Assembly (NCBI GenBank): GCA_030668505.1
Contig: DAOUTV010000003.1
Span: forward strand, 1 to 23,098
DNA length: 23,098 nt
Reading direction: 5' to 3'
Origin: Desulfobacterales bacterium
Lineage (GTDB): Bacteria > Desulfobacterota > Desulfobacteria > Desulfobacterales > C00003060
In this document: positions 5,921-13,525 of the stretch, piece after piece
Layout: each line of letters starts with the position of its first letter
Numbering within the stretch: position 1 is the stretch's first letter
Notes under the pieces: generated by a model
The model's database searches: none
What the model was told of the DNA's origin: nothing
What the model saw: only the letters and a program-made list of their open reading frames with translations
Program-made: the position numbers and the translations under genes

Positions 5921-8900
5921 ATGATGGAACAGGTTAAGGCACCTAAGGTTGCAGTTGTGGGTGGTGGTGCCGGGTGTAAGGCGATTATTGATATGATATT
6001 TGCCGAAACGCTCAGCCAGCTTCAGATGCAGCTCATAGGGGTAGCGTCCAGAAATCCCAAGGCCGTGGGTTATCTCTACGCACAGGAAAAGGGGATATAT
6101 ACAACAACGGATTACCATGATTTATATAAGCTTAAAGATCTCAACATGATCATAGAGCTAACTGGTAGCGATGAAGTAGCCAATGAGATCTCCCGAACCA
6201 AACCGGAACATGTTCGATTGATGGACCATGTTGCTGCCCATGTCTTCTGGGATGTCTTTCACATTGAAGAAGAAAGAATTGCCGCGATCAAACGGGTTGA
6301 TGAACAAAGGATTGCCACGCAGAAGCGGATTGAAGCAGAAAGGATTGCCGAGCGCAAGCGGATGGAAGAAGCGCTGGAAATGAGAAGGGAGCAATTGTTG
6401 GAAGAGGTTCCTGAGCGTAATGTAGCTATTGTGGGTGGAGGTCCGGGGTGCAAAGCGATTATTGATATGATATTTGCCGAAACGCTCAGCCAGCTCCCGA
6501 TGAAGCTCATAGGGGTTGCCTCTAGAAATCCCAAGGCCGTGGGTTATCTTTATGCCCAGGAAAAGGGGATATATACAACAACGGATTACCGTGATCTTTA
6601 CAAGCTCAAAGATCTCAACATGATCATAGAGCTAACTGGTAGCGACGATGTAGCCAATGAAATCGGCCGAACCAAGCCAAACCATGTCCGGTTCATGGAC
6701 CATGTTGCTGCCCTTCTGTTCTGGGATGTCTTTCACATTGAAGAACAAAGGATTGCTGCGCGCTGGCAGATTGAAGCAGAAAGGATTGCAGCGCAGAGAC
6801 TGATTGAAGCAGAAAAGGTTGCTGAGCGCAAGCAGATAGAAGAAGCGCTGGAAATGAGAAGGGAGCAATTGTTGGAAGAGGTCCAGGAACGTAATGTAGC
6901 CATTGTGGGTGGAGGTCCCGGGTGCAAGGCGATTATGGATATAATATTTGCCGAAAAGCTCAGCCAGCTTCGGATGAAGCTTATCGGAGTAGCCTCCAGA
7001 AACCCCAAGGCCGAGGGTTATCTCTACGCCCAGGAAAAGGGAATTCATACAACAACGGATTTCCGTGATCTATACAAGCTCAAAGACCTCAATATGATTA
7101 TCGAGCTAACGGGTAGCGATGAAGTAGCCAATGAGATCTCCCGGACTAAGTCGGAATACGTCCGATTGATGGACCATGTTGCTGCCCTTCTGTTCTGGGA
7201 TATTTTTTACATTGAAGAACAAAGGATTGCCACACGCAGGGAGATTGAAGAAGAAAAGGTTGCTGAGCGCAAGCGGGTCGAGGAAGCGCTTCAAATGAGA
7301 AAGGAGCAATTGTTGGAAGGCGTTTCTGTGCGTAACGTAGCAATCGTGGGTGGAGGTCCCGGGTGTAAGGCGATTATGGATATAATATTTGCCGAAAAGC
7401 TCAGCCAGCTTCGGATGAAGCTTATCGGAGTAGCCTCCAGAAATCCCAAGGCCGTGGGTTATCTCTACGCCCGGGAAAAGGGGATATATACAACAACGGA
7501 TTTCCGTGATCTTTACAAGCTCAAAGACCTTCATATGATCATTGAGCTAACAGGAAGCGACAAAGTAGAAGATGAGATCTCCCGAACCAAGCCACCCCGA
7601 GTCAAATTGATGGACCATGTTGCCGCCCTTGTCTTCTGGGATGTCTTTAGCATTGAAGAACAAAGGATTGCCGAGCGCGAACGCTCAGACGAAGCAACCA
7701 GGCTTGCCCATGCAGAACTCCACCAGATATTTGAGACCTCTGCAGACGGGATGCGTGTGATTGACAGAGACTTCAGAGTCATTCGAGTTAACAAGATGTT
7801 TATGCTTATGACAGGCAAGACGAAGCAGGAAGCAGTCGGCAAGAGGTGCTATGATGTCTTCCCGGGCCCCCTGTGTCATACTCCAAAATGTCCGATGACC
7901 CGGATTCTCGGCGGTGAGGAGAGGGTTGAACGTGAGGTAGAAAAAGAGCGTGCTGACGGCACAACAATTTCTTGCATAGTAACGGCCACTCCATTTCGGG
8001 AACCTGATGGCAAACTAATTGGTATCGTTGAAGACTTCCGGGACATCTCTGATCGCAAGCAGGCGAGAGAGGCACTGCAAAAGGCTCACGATGAACTGGA
8101 ACAGCGCGTTGAAGAGCGCACTGCAAAGCTGGCCAAAACAACCGAACAATTAAGACAGGAACTCACAGAACGTAAGCGGACTGAAGAGGCGCTGCGTTAT
8201 GCACACAGGGATCTTGCAACAAAGGCCGGCGCCCTCGAAGCAGCCAACGAAGAGCTTTCTCAATACGCTTACGTCGTATCCCACGACCTCAAAGCGCCCC
8301 TGCGAGCCATCCACAACTATGCCGATTTTTTGAGCGAAGACCTCGAAGAGAGCCTTGAGGGAGAACAGGAAGCGTATCTTGACGGTCTCAAGCGGGCGGT
8401 CCGCCAGGGTGAAGAATTGGTCGGGGATCTGTTGGAACTCTCTCGGGTCGGCAGGGGGAGCGGTGAGATCGAGGCAATCGACATAGGAGTGTTTCTCCAG
8501 AACCTGATAGCAATTCTAAATTTGTCTTCAGAGATTGAGGTTGTGATGGAGAATAACTGGCCAACTATTGAAGCTGATCCGGTCATTCTCCGGCAAATCT
8601 TTGATAATCTCATCGGCAACGCGATAAAGTTCAATACTCTTTTACGCAAACGCGTCGAACTCGGTTGGCTTCCGGCAGGCGATGGGAGCTATGAGCTGTT
8701 CGTGCGCGATAACGGTATCGGGATTGAGCCACGCCACCATGAGCAAATATTCGGCGTGTTCCAGCGGCTCCACACCCGTGAGGATTACAAAGGCAGCGGT
8801 CTAGGCCTTGCCATTGTTAAGAAAGCTGCAAGTAAATTGCACGGCTCGGTCCGCGTGGAATCTGAAGTCGGAAAAGGGAGTACCTTTTATGTTGCACTTC

Positions 8901-8923
8901 CCAAGACACAAGAGGAGGAGTAA
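5921..8923 (+). CDS. HK3: histidine kinase with four tandem Rossmann-like domains + PAS + kinase
   Basis: A 1000-residue soluble kinase. Four Rossmann-like units begin their VA(V/I)VGGG strand at residues 10, 168, 326 and 473, spaced 158, 158 and 147. Each ends in the FWD(V/I)F-x-IEE region and is joined to the next by a charged helical linker of repeated ERIAERKR-type segments. Then come a PAS domain, about 598-712, with Cys643, Cys652, Cys657 and Cys685; a coiled coil, about 715-780; HisKA with His788 in VSHDLKAPLRA; and HATPase_c with DNLIGNAIKFN, VRDNGIGIEP and GSGLGLAIVKK. There is no membrane segment. AGGAGG at 5911-5916 lies four bases from the ATG at 5921 and seven from the ATG at 5924, so either could be used. 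It is followed by RR3 two bases later. Redox or dinucleotide sensing is inferred from the fold only. Confidence 0.93.
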   Translation: MMEQVKAPKVAVVGGGAGCKAIIDMIFAETLSQLQMQLIGVASRNPKAVGYLYAQEKGIYTTTDYHDLYKLKDLNMIIELTGSDEVANEISRTKPEHVRLMDHVAAHVFWDVFHIEEERIAAIKRVDEQRIATQKRIEAERIAERKRMEEALEMRREQLLEEVPERNVAIVGGGPGCKAIIDMIFAETLSQLPMKLIGVASRNPKAVGYLYAQEKGIYTTTDYRDLYKLKDLNMIIELTGSDDVANEIGRTKPNHVRFMDHVAALLFWDVFHIEEQRIAARWQIEAERIAAQRLIEAEKVAERKQIEEALEMRREQLLEEVQERNVAIVGGGPGCKAIMDIIFAEKLSQLRMKLIGVASRNPKAEGYLYAQEKGIHTTTDFRDLYKLKDLNMIIELTGSDEVANEISRTKSEYVRLMDHVAALLFWDIFYIEEQRIATRREIEEEKVAERKRVEEALQMRKEQLLEGVSVRNVAIVGGGPGCKAIMDIIFAEKLSQLRMKLIGVASRNPKAVGYLYAREKGIYTTTDFRDLYKLKDLHMIIELTGSDKVEDEISRTKPPRVKLMDHVAALVFWDVFSIEEQRIAERERSDEATRLAHAELHQIFETSADGMRVIDRDFRVIRVNKMFMLMTGKTKQEAVGKRCYDVFPGPLCHTPKCPMTRILGGEERVEREVEKERADGTTISCIVTATPFREPDGKLIGIVEDFRDISDRKQAREALQKAHDELEQRVEERTAKLAKTTEQLRQELTERKRTEEALRYAHRDLATKAGALEAANEELSQYAYVVSHDLKAPLRAIHNYADFLSEDLEESLEGEQEAYLDGLKRAVRQGEELVGDLLELSRVGRGSGEIEAIDIGVFLQNLIAILNLSSEIEVVMENNWPTIEADPVILRQIFDNLIGNAIKFNTLLRKRVELGWLPAGDGSYELFVRDNGIGIEPRHHEQIFGVFQRLHTREDYKGSGLGLAIVKKAASKLHGSVRVESEVGKGSTFYVALPKTQEEE
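5948..7675 (+). repeat. Four in-frame tandem repeats within HK3
   Basis: Units start at 5948, 6422, 6896 and 7337, with lengths of 474, 474, 441 and about 339 bp (the last lacks the linker). Units 3 and 4 share an unbroken identical run of 77 bp (6926-7002 and 7367-7443). Units 1 and 2 are also very close. The shorter third unit has lost 11 linker codons. The single copy in HK1 (from 1856) is more diverged. This pattern fits recent in-frame amplification by unequal exchange. Confidence 0.92.
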
Positions 8924-8925
8924 AG

Positions 8926-9372
8926 ATGAAGAAAGAATCTTTTGTGGTCCTTATGGCTGAGGACGATGAGCACGACATTGTTGCCACCAAGCGGGCATGG
9001 AAGAAGCATCACATCGCTAATCCTCTCTATATCGTCAACGACGGTGAGGAGTGTTTGGACTTTCTCCGCCGCCGTGGAAAGTATAGCGAACCCGGCACCG
9101 CCCCTCGTCCCGGCATCCTACTGCTTGACATCAAGATGCCCAAGATGGATGGCTTGGCCGTTCTAAAGCAGATCAGAGAAGACGAGGAGTTGCGCAGTCT
9201 GCCTGTCATCATCCTTACTACATCAAAGGCCGACGAAGATCGTCTCAGAAGCTATGATCTGGGTGTCAACGCCTACATCGTGAAGCCGGTCGGGTTCGAG
9301 AGATTTTCTATGGCAGTAAGGACCATCAACCTTTTCTGGCAATTAGTTGAACTTCCGGGAGGAGGTCGTTGA
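8926..9372 (+). CDS. RR3: Rcp1-type single-domain response regulator
   Basis: A 148-residue receiver, paralogue of RR2 and probable partner of HK3. Residues Glu12-Asp13-Asp14 form the acidic pocket, Asp68 in LLLDIKMPKMDG is the phosphoacceptor, and LTTSKADED and VKPVG complete the site. The ATG lies two bases after the HK3 stop, with GGAGGAG inside the HK3 end as ribosome site. Its last residues (PGGGR) extend past the end of RR2, and the bases encoding them, GGAGGAGG, may serve as the ribosome site for HK4. No output domain is present. Confidence 0.93.
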   Translation: MKKESFVVLMAEDDEHDIVATKRAWKKHHIANPLYIVNDGEECLDFLRRRGKYSEPGTAPRPGILLLDIKMPKMDGLAVLKQIREDEELRSLPVIILTTSKADEDRLRSYDLGVNAYIVKPVGFERFSMAVRTINLFWQLVELPGGGR

Positions 9373-9379
9373 TTCGATT

Positions 9380-10498
9380 ATGACTTCACCACCACTTCGC
9401 ATCCTGCTTGTTGAAGACAACGAACACGACAGCCTGGCCTTCCGCCGAGCCTTCCGAAAGAGTCAAGTCGCCTGTGAGATCACGGAATGCTTACGGGCCG
9501 AGGAAGCTCTTGAACGACTTCGCACAGATGCCTCATCGTTCGACCTGGCTGTCATTGACCACGGTTTGCCCGGGTTGTCAGGTCTAGACCTTTGCAAGGA
9601 ACTTCTCGATGAGGAGACTCCCTTGCCATTGGTCATTCTAACCGGATACGGTTCGGAACAACTTGCCGTTGAAGCCCTCAAGGCTGGTGTTTATGACTAT
9701 ATGATTAAGGACCGAGGCCAAAGCTATTTGGACCTGCTGCCGGTGGTACTCCCACAGGTGGTACGCAAGCATGGTGACCGCCTTGCTCGCCAGCAGTCAG
9801 AGGAGGAACTCCGAAAGATAAACCAAGAGCTCAAGAGTTTTACATACATTGTCTCCCATGACTTGAAAAACCCCATCACTTACATCCAGGGTTTTACTTC
9901 GCACCTGATTGAAAACTATGGGGAGAAATTAGATGAGAAGGGTCGGTTGTGCCTTGAACGGATCAAGGTCAGCGCCCGCCGAATGGAAGTATTTATTTCT
10001 GATCTGCTGTCATTGTCAAGACTCGGACGTATCGTTGGTACTTTTGAAGTTGTTTCCTCCATTGAGATGGTAAAAAATGTGACCTCAGGCCTCCAAGACA
10101 GACTACAGGCGCACGGGATAGAGCTTGTTGTGGCGGACAACCTTCCAACCATTTATTGTGATGGAGACAGGATCTGTCAGGTTTTTGATAACTTGCTCGG
10201 AAATGCAATTAAGTTCATGAGTGAAACGAATAGTCCTAAGATCGAGATAGGATACGAAGATATGATAGGCTTGCATCAGTTTTATGTAAGGGATAATGGC
10301 ATCGGGATTGATCCGAAATATCACCGGAAAATATTTGAGATGTTCCATCGGCTAAAACAGACAGAAGATGAGGAAGGAACGGGTCTTGGACTTGCGATTG
10401 TTGAGAGGATTATGAATAGCCACGGTGGCCGGATTTGGGTTGAGTCTGAACCCGGAAAGGGTGCAATCTTTTATTTTACCTTGCCTAAGACATTGTGA
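9380..10498 (+). CDS. HK4: REC - histidine kinase
   Basis: A 372-residue cytoplasmic hybrid kinase. N-terminal REC: Glu12-Asp13, phosphoacceptor Asp60 in AVIDHGLPG, Thr88 and Lys110. A short helix leads to HisKA with His160 in VSHDLKNPITY, then HATPase_c with VFDNLLGNAIKF, VRDNGIGIDP and GTGLGLAIVER. No PAS or Rossmann-like domain is present. The ATG at 9380 is preferred because REC starts at once. The best ribosome site (GGAGGAGG, ending at 9364) is unusually far, about 15 bases, and sits inside the end of RR3, so coupled re-initiation after the RR3 stop at 9370-9372 is plausible. An upstream TTG at 9347 in the same frame is possible but weaker. It is more distant from HK2 and HK3 than they are from each other. 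Confidence 0.88.
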   Translation: MTSPPLRILLVEDNEHDSLAFRRAFRKSQVACEITECLRAEEALERLRTDASSFDLAVIDHGLPGLSGLDLCKELLDEETPLPLVILTGYGSEQLAVEALKAGVYDYMIKDRGQSYLDLLPVVLPQVVRKHGDRLARQQSEEELRKINQELKSFTYIVSHDLKNPITYIQGFTSHLIENYGEKLDEKGRLCLERIKVSARRMEVFISDLLSLSRLGRIVGTFEVVSSIEMVKNVTSGLQDRLQAHGIELVVADNLPTIYCDGDRICQVFDNLLGNAIKFMSETNSPKIEIGYEDMIGLHQFYVRDNGIGIDPKYHRKIFEMFHRLKQTEDEEGTGLGLAIVERIMNSHGGRIWVESEPGKGAIFYFTLPKTL

Positions 10499-10569
10499 GG
10501 TAACCCAAAACACATTTCTCGTTACCCAATAACAATATCTCCCTCTTCACCTAAGGGCTTGCGCGAGCC

Positions 10570-12222
10570 CTAAGCTCCCGCCGTCTTGAAGGCCGCATTC
10601 ACAATTGTCTGCGCTTCTTCTTGAATATTGTGCAAGTGATCCTTGCCTTTGAAGCTCTCCGCGTAAATCTTATAAATGTCTTCCGTTCCTGACGGACGGG
10701 CCGCGAACCAGCCGTTTTCTGTAACTACCTTGAGGCCGCCAATGGGGGCGTTGTTGCCCGGCGCGTGGGTGAGTTTGGCAATGATCATTTCTCCGGCCAG
10801 CTCTCTTGCAGCTACCATATCGGGCGAGAGTTTCTTGAGGGCCAGTTTCTGGGCAAGCGTTGCGGGTGCGTCAATGCGTTCGTAGACGGGTTTTCCAAAC
10901 CTCTCTATCAGGTCTTTGTACAACCGGTCAGGGCCGCGTTTCGTCTTGGCGGTGATCTCAGCGGCCAAAAGGTTCATGATGATGCCGTCCTTGTCAGTTG
11001 TCCAGACCGTACCGTCCTTGCGTAGGAAAGAGGCCCCGGCGCTTTCCTCGCCTCCGAAGCCGTACGAGCCGTCGATGAGCCCGCTCACGAACCACTTGAA
11101 GCCCACAGGCACCTCGGAGAGCTTGCGTTTAAGGTGCGCGGCCACCCGGTCGATCATGGAGCTTGAGACTAAAGTTTTGCCGACGGCGACATTTGGTTTC
11201 CAGTTCGAGCGGTTCTGGAAGAGATACCAGACGGCCACTGCAAGATAATGATTGGGGTTAAGCAACCCAGATTCCTTGGTTACGATGCCGTGGCGGTCGG
11301 TGTCCGGGTCGTTGCCGAAGGCTATGTCAAAACTATCCTTGAGTCCGATCAGGCTTGCCATTGCAAAGGGGGACGAACAGTCCATGCGGATCTTGCCATC
11401 CTTGTCCACGGTCATGAACCCGAAGGTCGGGTCGATGTTACGGTTGACAACCTCTATATCGAGGCCGAAACGTTCTGCAATGGGGTCCCAGTAATTCACG
11501 GCGGCACCGCCCAAGGGGTCAACGCCAATTTTCAGCTCTTCTTTGGCTATGGCCTCCATGTCAATAACGCTCGACAGATCCTCAGTGTATGGGCCGATAT
11601 AGTCGTACTCGTGGGTGGTGTCTGCGGAAACCGCCTTCTCAAAGGTCGTCCTGCGCACGCCCTTGTTCCCTTCGTGCAAAATCTCGTTGGCCCTGTCTTC
11701 AATGACTTTGGTGGTTTCTGTGTCAGCAGGGCCGCCGTGCGGAGGGTTGTATTTGAAGCCGCCGTTGTTTGGCGGATTGTGAGATGGGGTGATGACTACG
11801 CCGTCTGCAAGTCCGTTCGTTTTGCCTCGATTGTAGGTCAGGATGGCGTGGGAGATGACTGGTGTGGGCGTGTAGCCGAGTCCCTCTTGAATCATAACTG
11901 TAACACCGTTTGCCGCAAAGACCTCCAGGGCGCTTGCCAGGGCCGGTTCCGAAAGAGCGTGGGTGTCCATCCCCATGAAAAGGGGACCGGTAATGTTTTT
12001 GGATATTCTGTATTCGCATATTGCCTGGGAAATGGCCAGGATATGGTTCTCGTTGAAACTGTTGTTAAAGGACGAACCCCTGTGGCCTGAGGTGCCGAAG
12101 GCGACCCTCTGGGCTGGATCCGTCACGTCTGGTTTCTGGGTGTAATAGGAGCTGACAAGTCTTGGAATATTAACAATAAGCTCACGTGGAGCTGGTTTTC
12201 CGGCCAGTTCGTGCAAGGCCAT
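10570..12222 (-). CDS. pgm: Phosphoglucomutase (alpha-D-glucose phosphate-specific)
   Basis: Interconverts glucose 1-phosphate and glucose 6-phosphate in the cytoplasm, linking glycolysis to glycogen and cell-envelope sugar nucleotides. The 550-residue protein is close in size to E. coli Pgm (546). The phosphoserine is Ser147 in ITPSHNPP; the metal loop is GNDPDTDRHG; the sugar loop is GGEESAGAS; the phosphate loop is RPSGTEDIYKIY near the C terminus; FGTSGHRG lies at 42-49. The start at 12222 is chosen because GGAGG (12229-12233 on this strand) lies six bases upstream and MALHELAGKPAP matches the usual family N terminus. An upstream in-frame start at 12294 would add 24 unlikely residues. It converges on HK4, with 71 bp between the stops, and has no visible functional tie to the kinases. 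Confidence 0.95.
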   Translation of the reverse strand: MALHELAGKPAPRELIVNIPRLVSSYYTQKPDVTDPAQRVAFGTSGHRGSSFNNSFNENHILAISQAICEYRISKNITGPLFMGMDTHALSEPALASALEVFAANGVTVMIQEGLGYTPTPVISHAILTYNRGKTNGLADGVVITPSHNPPNNGGFKYNPPHGGPADTETTKVIEDRANEILHEGNKGVRRTTFEKAVSADTTHEYDYIGPYTEDLSSVIDMEAIAKEELKIGVDPLGGAAVNYWDPIAERFGLDIEVVNRNIDPTFGFMTVDKDGKIRMDCSSPFAMASLIGLKDSFDIAFGNDPDTDRHGIVTKESGLLNPNHYLAVAVWYLFQNRSNWKPNVAVGKTLVSSSMIDRVAAHLKRKLSEVPVGFKWFVSGLIDGSYGFGGEESAGASFLRKDGTVWTTDKDGIIMNLLAAEITAKTKRGPDRLYKDLIERFGKPVYERIDAPATLAQKLALKKLSPDMVAARELAGEMIIAKLTHAPGNNAPIGGLKVVTENGWFAARPSGTEDIYKIYAESFKGKDHLHNIQEEAQTIVNAAFKTAGA

Positions 12223-13036
12223 ATCATACCTCCAGAAACTGGATTTTAACCGGTATGTAACAGATATACTGCGGAAAAGCCAATTAGTTTCCATCCATAA
12301 TGGCCCTTTTCCGCAATCTCGGTGTCAAACTGCGGAGTTGCTTGTGCGACGTACCTCGGTACGCCTCCGCGCAACCCCTTGTTTTCCTTGACCTTGCGGA
12401 AAATTGCTCATTTCTGAATTGGAAACTTAAGCTTGTGCCCATTGAGTTTTTACGATTCGTGGATGGGCACCAATTAAATAATCCTGACGCCAAGCCGCAT
12501 ATCACCCACATCAGCTTCTAAGTAAATACCATGAAGACAATAAGATTATCCGGGGACTATATAACGTAGTAAATGAAAGAAGTATCACATCACCTGGTAT
12601 GCCTGGTCTATGCCTGTGGAACGGGCTTCTCCATAGATTATACCCTAAAGGGTTCAACTGTAATCTATTTGTTTCACAAATCAGTCAAAAATGTAACCTA
12701 AAAGTTTACAACCTTTCAGCCTTTCCTGCCTGGTTCGAGGGCCTCGCTATGTTCTATTGAACATTATTTCAAAAGGTTATGAGGTCCTATCTTCCTGTGT
12801 TGTTTCCGGCATATATTTTGCTCTTATCTAATTCAAAGATTACTATTACAATTAGCAGGGGCCTGTCTGACCGCAAGGGCCTCGATGCAAGAGTTGAACG
12901 TCCCGGAAATTATCCTCCTTGTAGGGGCATAGTCCCAAAAAGCGTCTGTGTTACGTGACAATAAGATCACGGATACTTTAGGCAATGCTAAGCAATGACC
13001 TTAAACAAACCGTCTTTATGGTTCGGAGGTCGTCTC
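12223..13036. other. 814-bp non-coding region between pgm and the PilZ gene
   Basis: The divergent promoters for pgm and the PilZ gene should lie here. Bases 12270-12470 hold several inverted repeats (given separately). The rest, 12520-13020, is fairly AT-rich and shows no protein-like frame, tRNA or riboswitch that I can recognise. Short frames across 12284-12521 on both strands lack ribosome sites and family features. Confidence 0.6.
12270..12470. repeat. Cluster of inverted repeats upstream of pgm
   Basis: TGCGGAAAAG at 12270-12279 pairs with CTTTTCCGCA at 12306-12315. A related TTGCGGAAAATTG occurs at 12394-12406. GCGGAG at 12332-12337 pairs with CTCCGC at 12365-12370 around a CGTACC-TC-GGTACG centre, and GTGCCCA at 12435-12441 pairs with TGGGCAC at 12464-12470. 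This looks like a composite of short palindromic elements. No other copy was noticed in the window. Confidence 0.5.
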
Positions 13037-13525
13037 ATGGCCAACAATAATCAGATGGTTGAGCGAAGGAGGCATAAGCGATTCAAGGTCCAGGAGGGTG
13101 GGTCAGTTGTGCTCAGGGCTCATTCTATCGAACTGGGTCAAATTATAGATGTGAGCAGGAACGGGCTTGCATTTCGTTATGTTTCTAGCCAACAACCGTC
13201 AAGCGGATTATTTGAATTGGTCATACTATCGAGCGACGGCGGTTTCTATTTGGATGAGATACCGTTTAAAATCGTTTCGGATTTCGAAACTAACGACGAC
13301 CCTATCAGTTTTTCAATAACGAGGCGATGTGGCGTGCAATTCGAAAAGTTGAGGCGCAAACAGGTATCTCGGCTCGAATATTTCATCCAGAACCACACCA
13401 TAGTTGAGATGCAGGTAAATCTTGCTTCCGGAAAACCAAGTGAAAACCGAATCCATCGTGGGGTGGCGACAGCACACCAAGGGCCTCTTCCTCCAATTCC
13501 CTCCCCGACAGGCACAATATCATAA
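13037..13525 (+). CDS. PilZ-domain protein, probable c-di-GMP receptor
   Basis: PilZ domains bind cyclic di-GMP and change motility, adhesion or polysaccharide export by protein contact. In this 162-residue protein the first motif is the Arg-rich segment VERRRHKRF (Arg11 and Arg15 fit RxxxR), and the second is Asp38-x-Ser40-x-x-Gly43 in DVSRNGLAF, as the family requires. A beta-rich domain continues to about residue 120; the last 40 residues are rich in Pro, Ser and Gly and probably disordered. The ATG at 13037 has GGAGGT six bases upstream; an earlier in-frame ATG at 12995 is unlikely. Its TAA ends at 13525, directly against the end of the convergent AmrS gene. No GGDEF or EAL gene is nearby, so the source of the signal is elsewhere. 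Confidence 0.85.
   Translation: MANNNQMVERRRHKRFKVQEGGSVVLRAHSIELGQIIDVSRNGLAFRYVSSQQPSSGLFELVILSSDGGFYLDEIPFKIVSDFETNDDPISFSITRRCGVQFEKLRRKQVSRLEYFIQNHTIVEMQVNLASGKPSENRIHRGVATAHQGPLPPIPSPTGTIS

Noticed and set aside
10545..10575. Hairpin AGGGCT-TGCGCG-AGCCCT between HK4 and pgm as a terminator
   Set aside because: The stem is only six base pairs, overlaps the pgm stop region and has no T-run on either strand.
11248..12090. A 280-codon open frame on the + strand antisense to pgm
   Set aside because: It lies wholly within the well-supported pgm gene on the other strand, lacks family features and has no ribosome site.
12301..12315. Sigma-54-like promoter TGGCCCTTTTCCGCA
   Set aside because: GG and GC are separated by nine bases, not ten, and the right half is part of an inverted repeat.
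12284..12521. Short overlapping open frames on both strands upstream of pgm
   Set aside because: They cover the inverted-repeat cluster, lack ribosome sites and show no protein-like pattern.
12850..13036. Possible c-di-GMP riboswitch upstream of the PilZ gene
   Set aside because: I could not find the conserved GEMM core or tetraloop receptor pattern; nearness to a PilZ gene is not enough.
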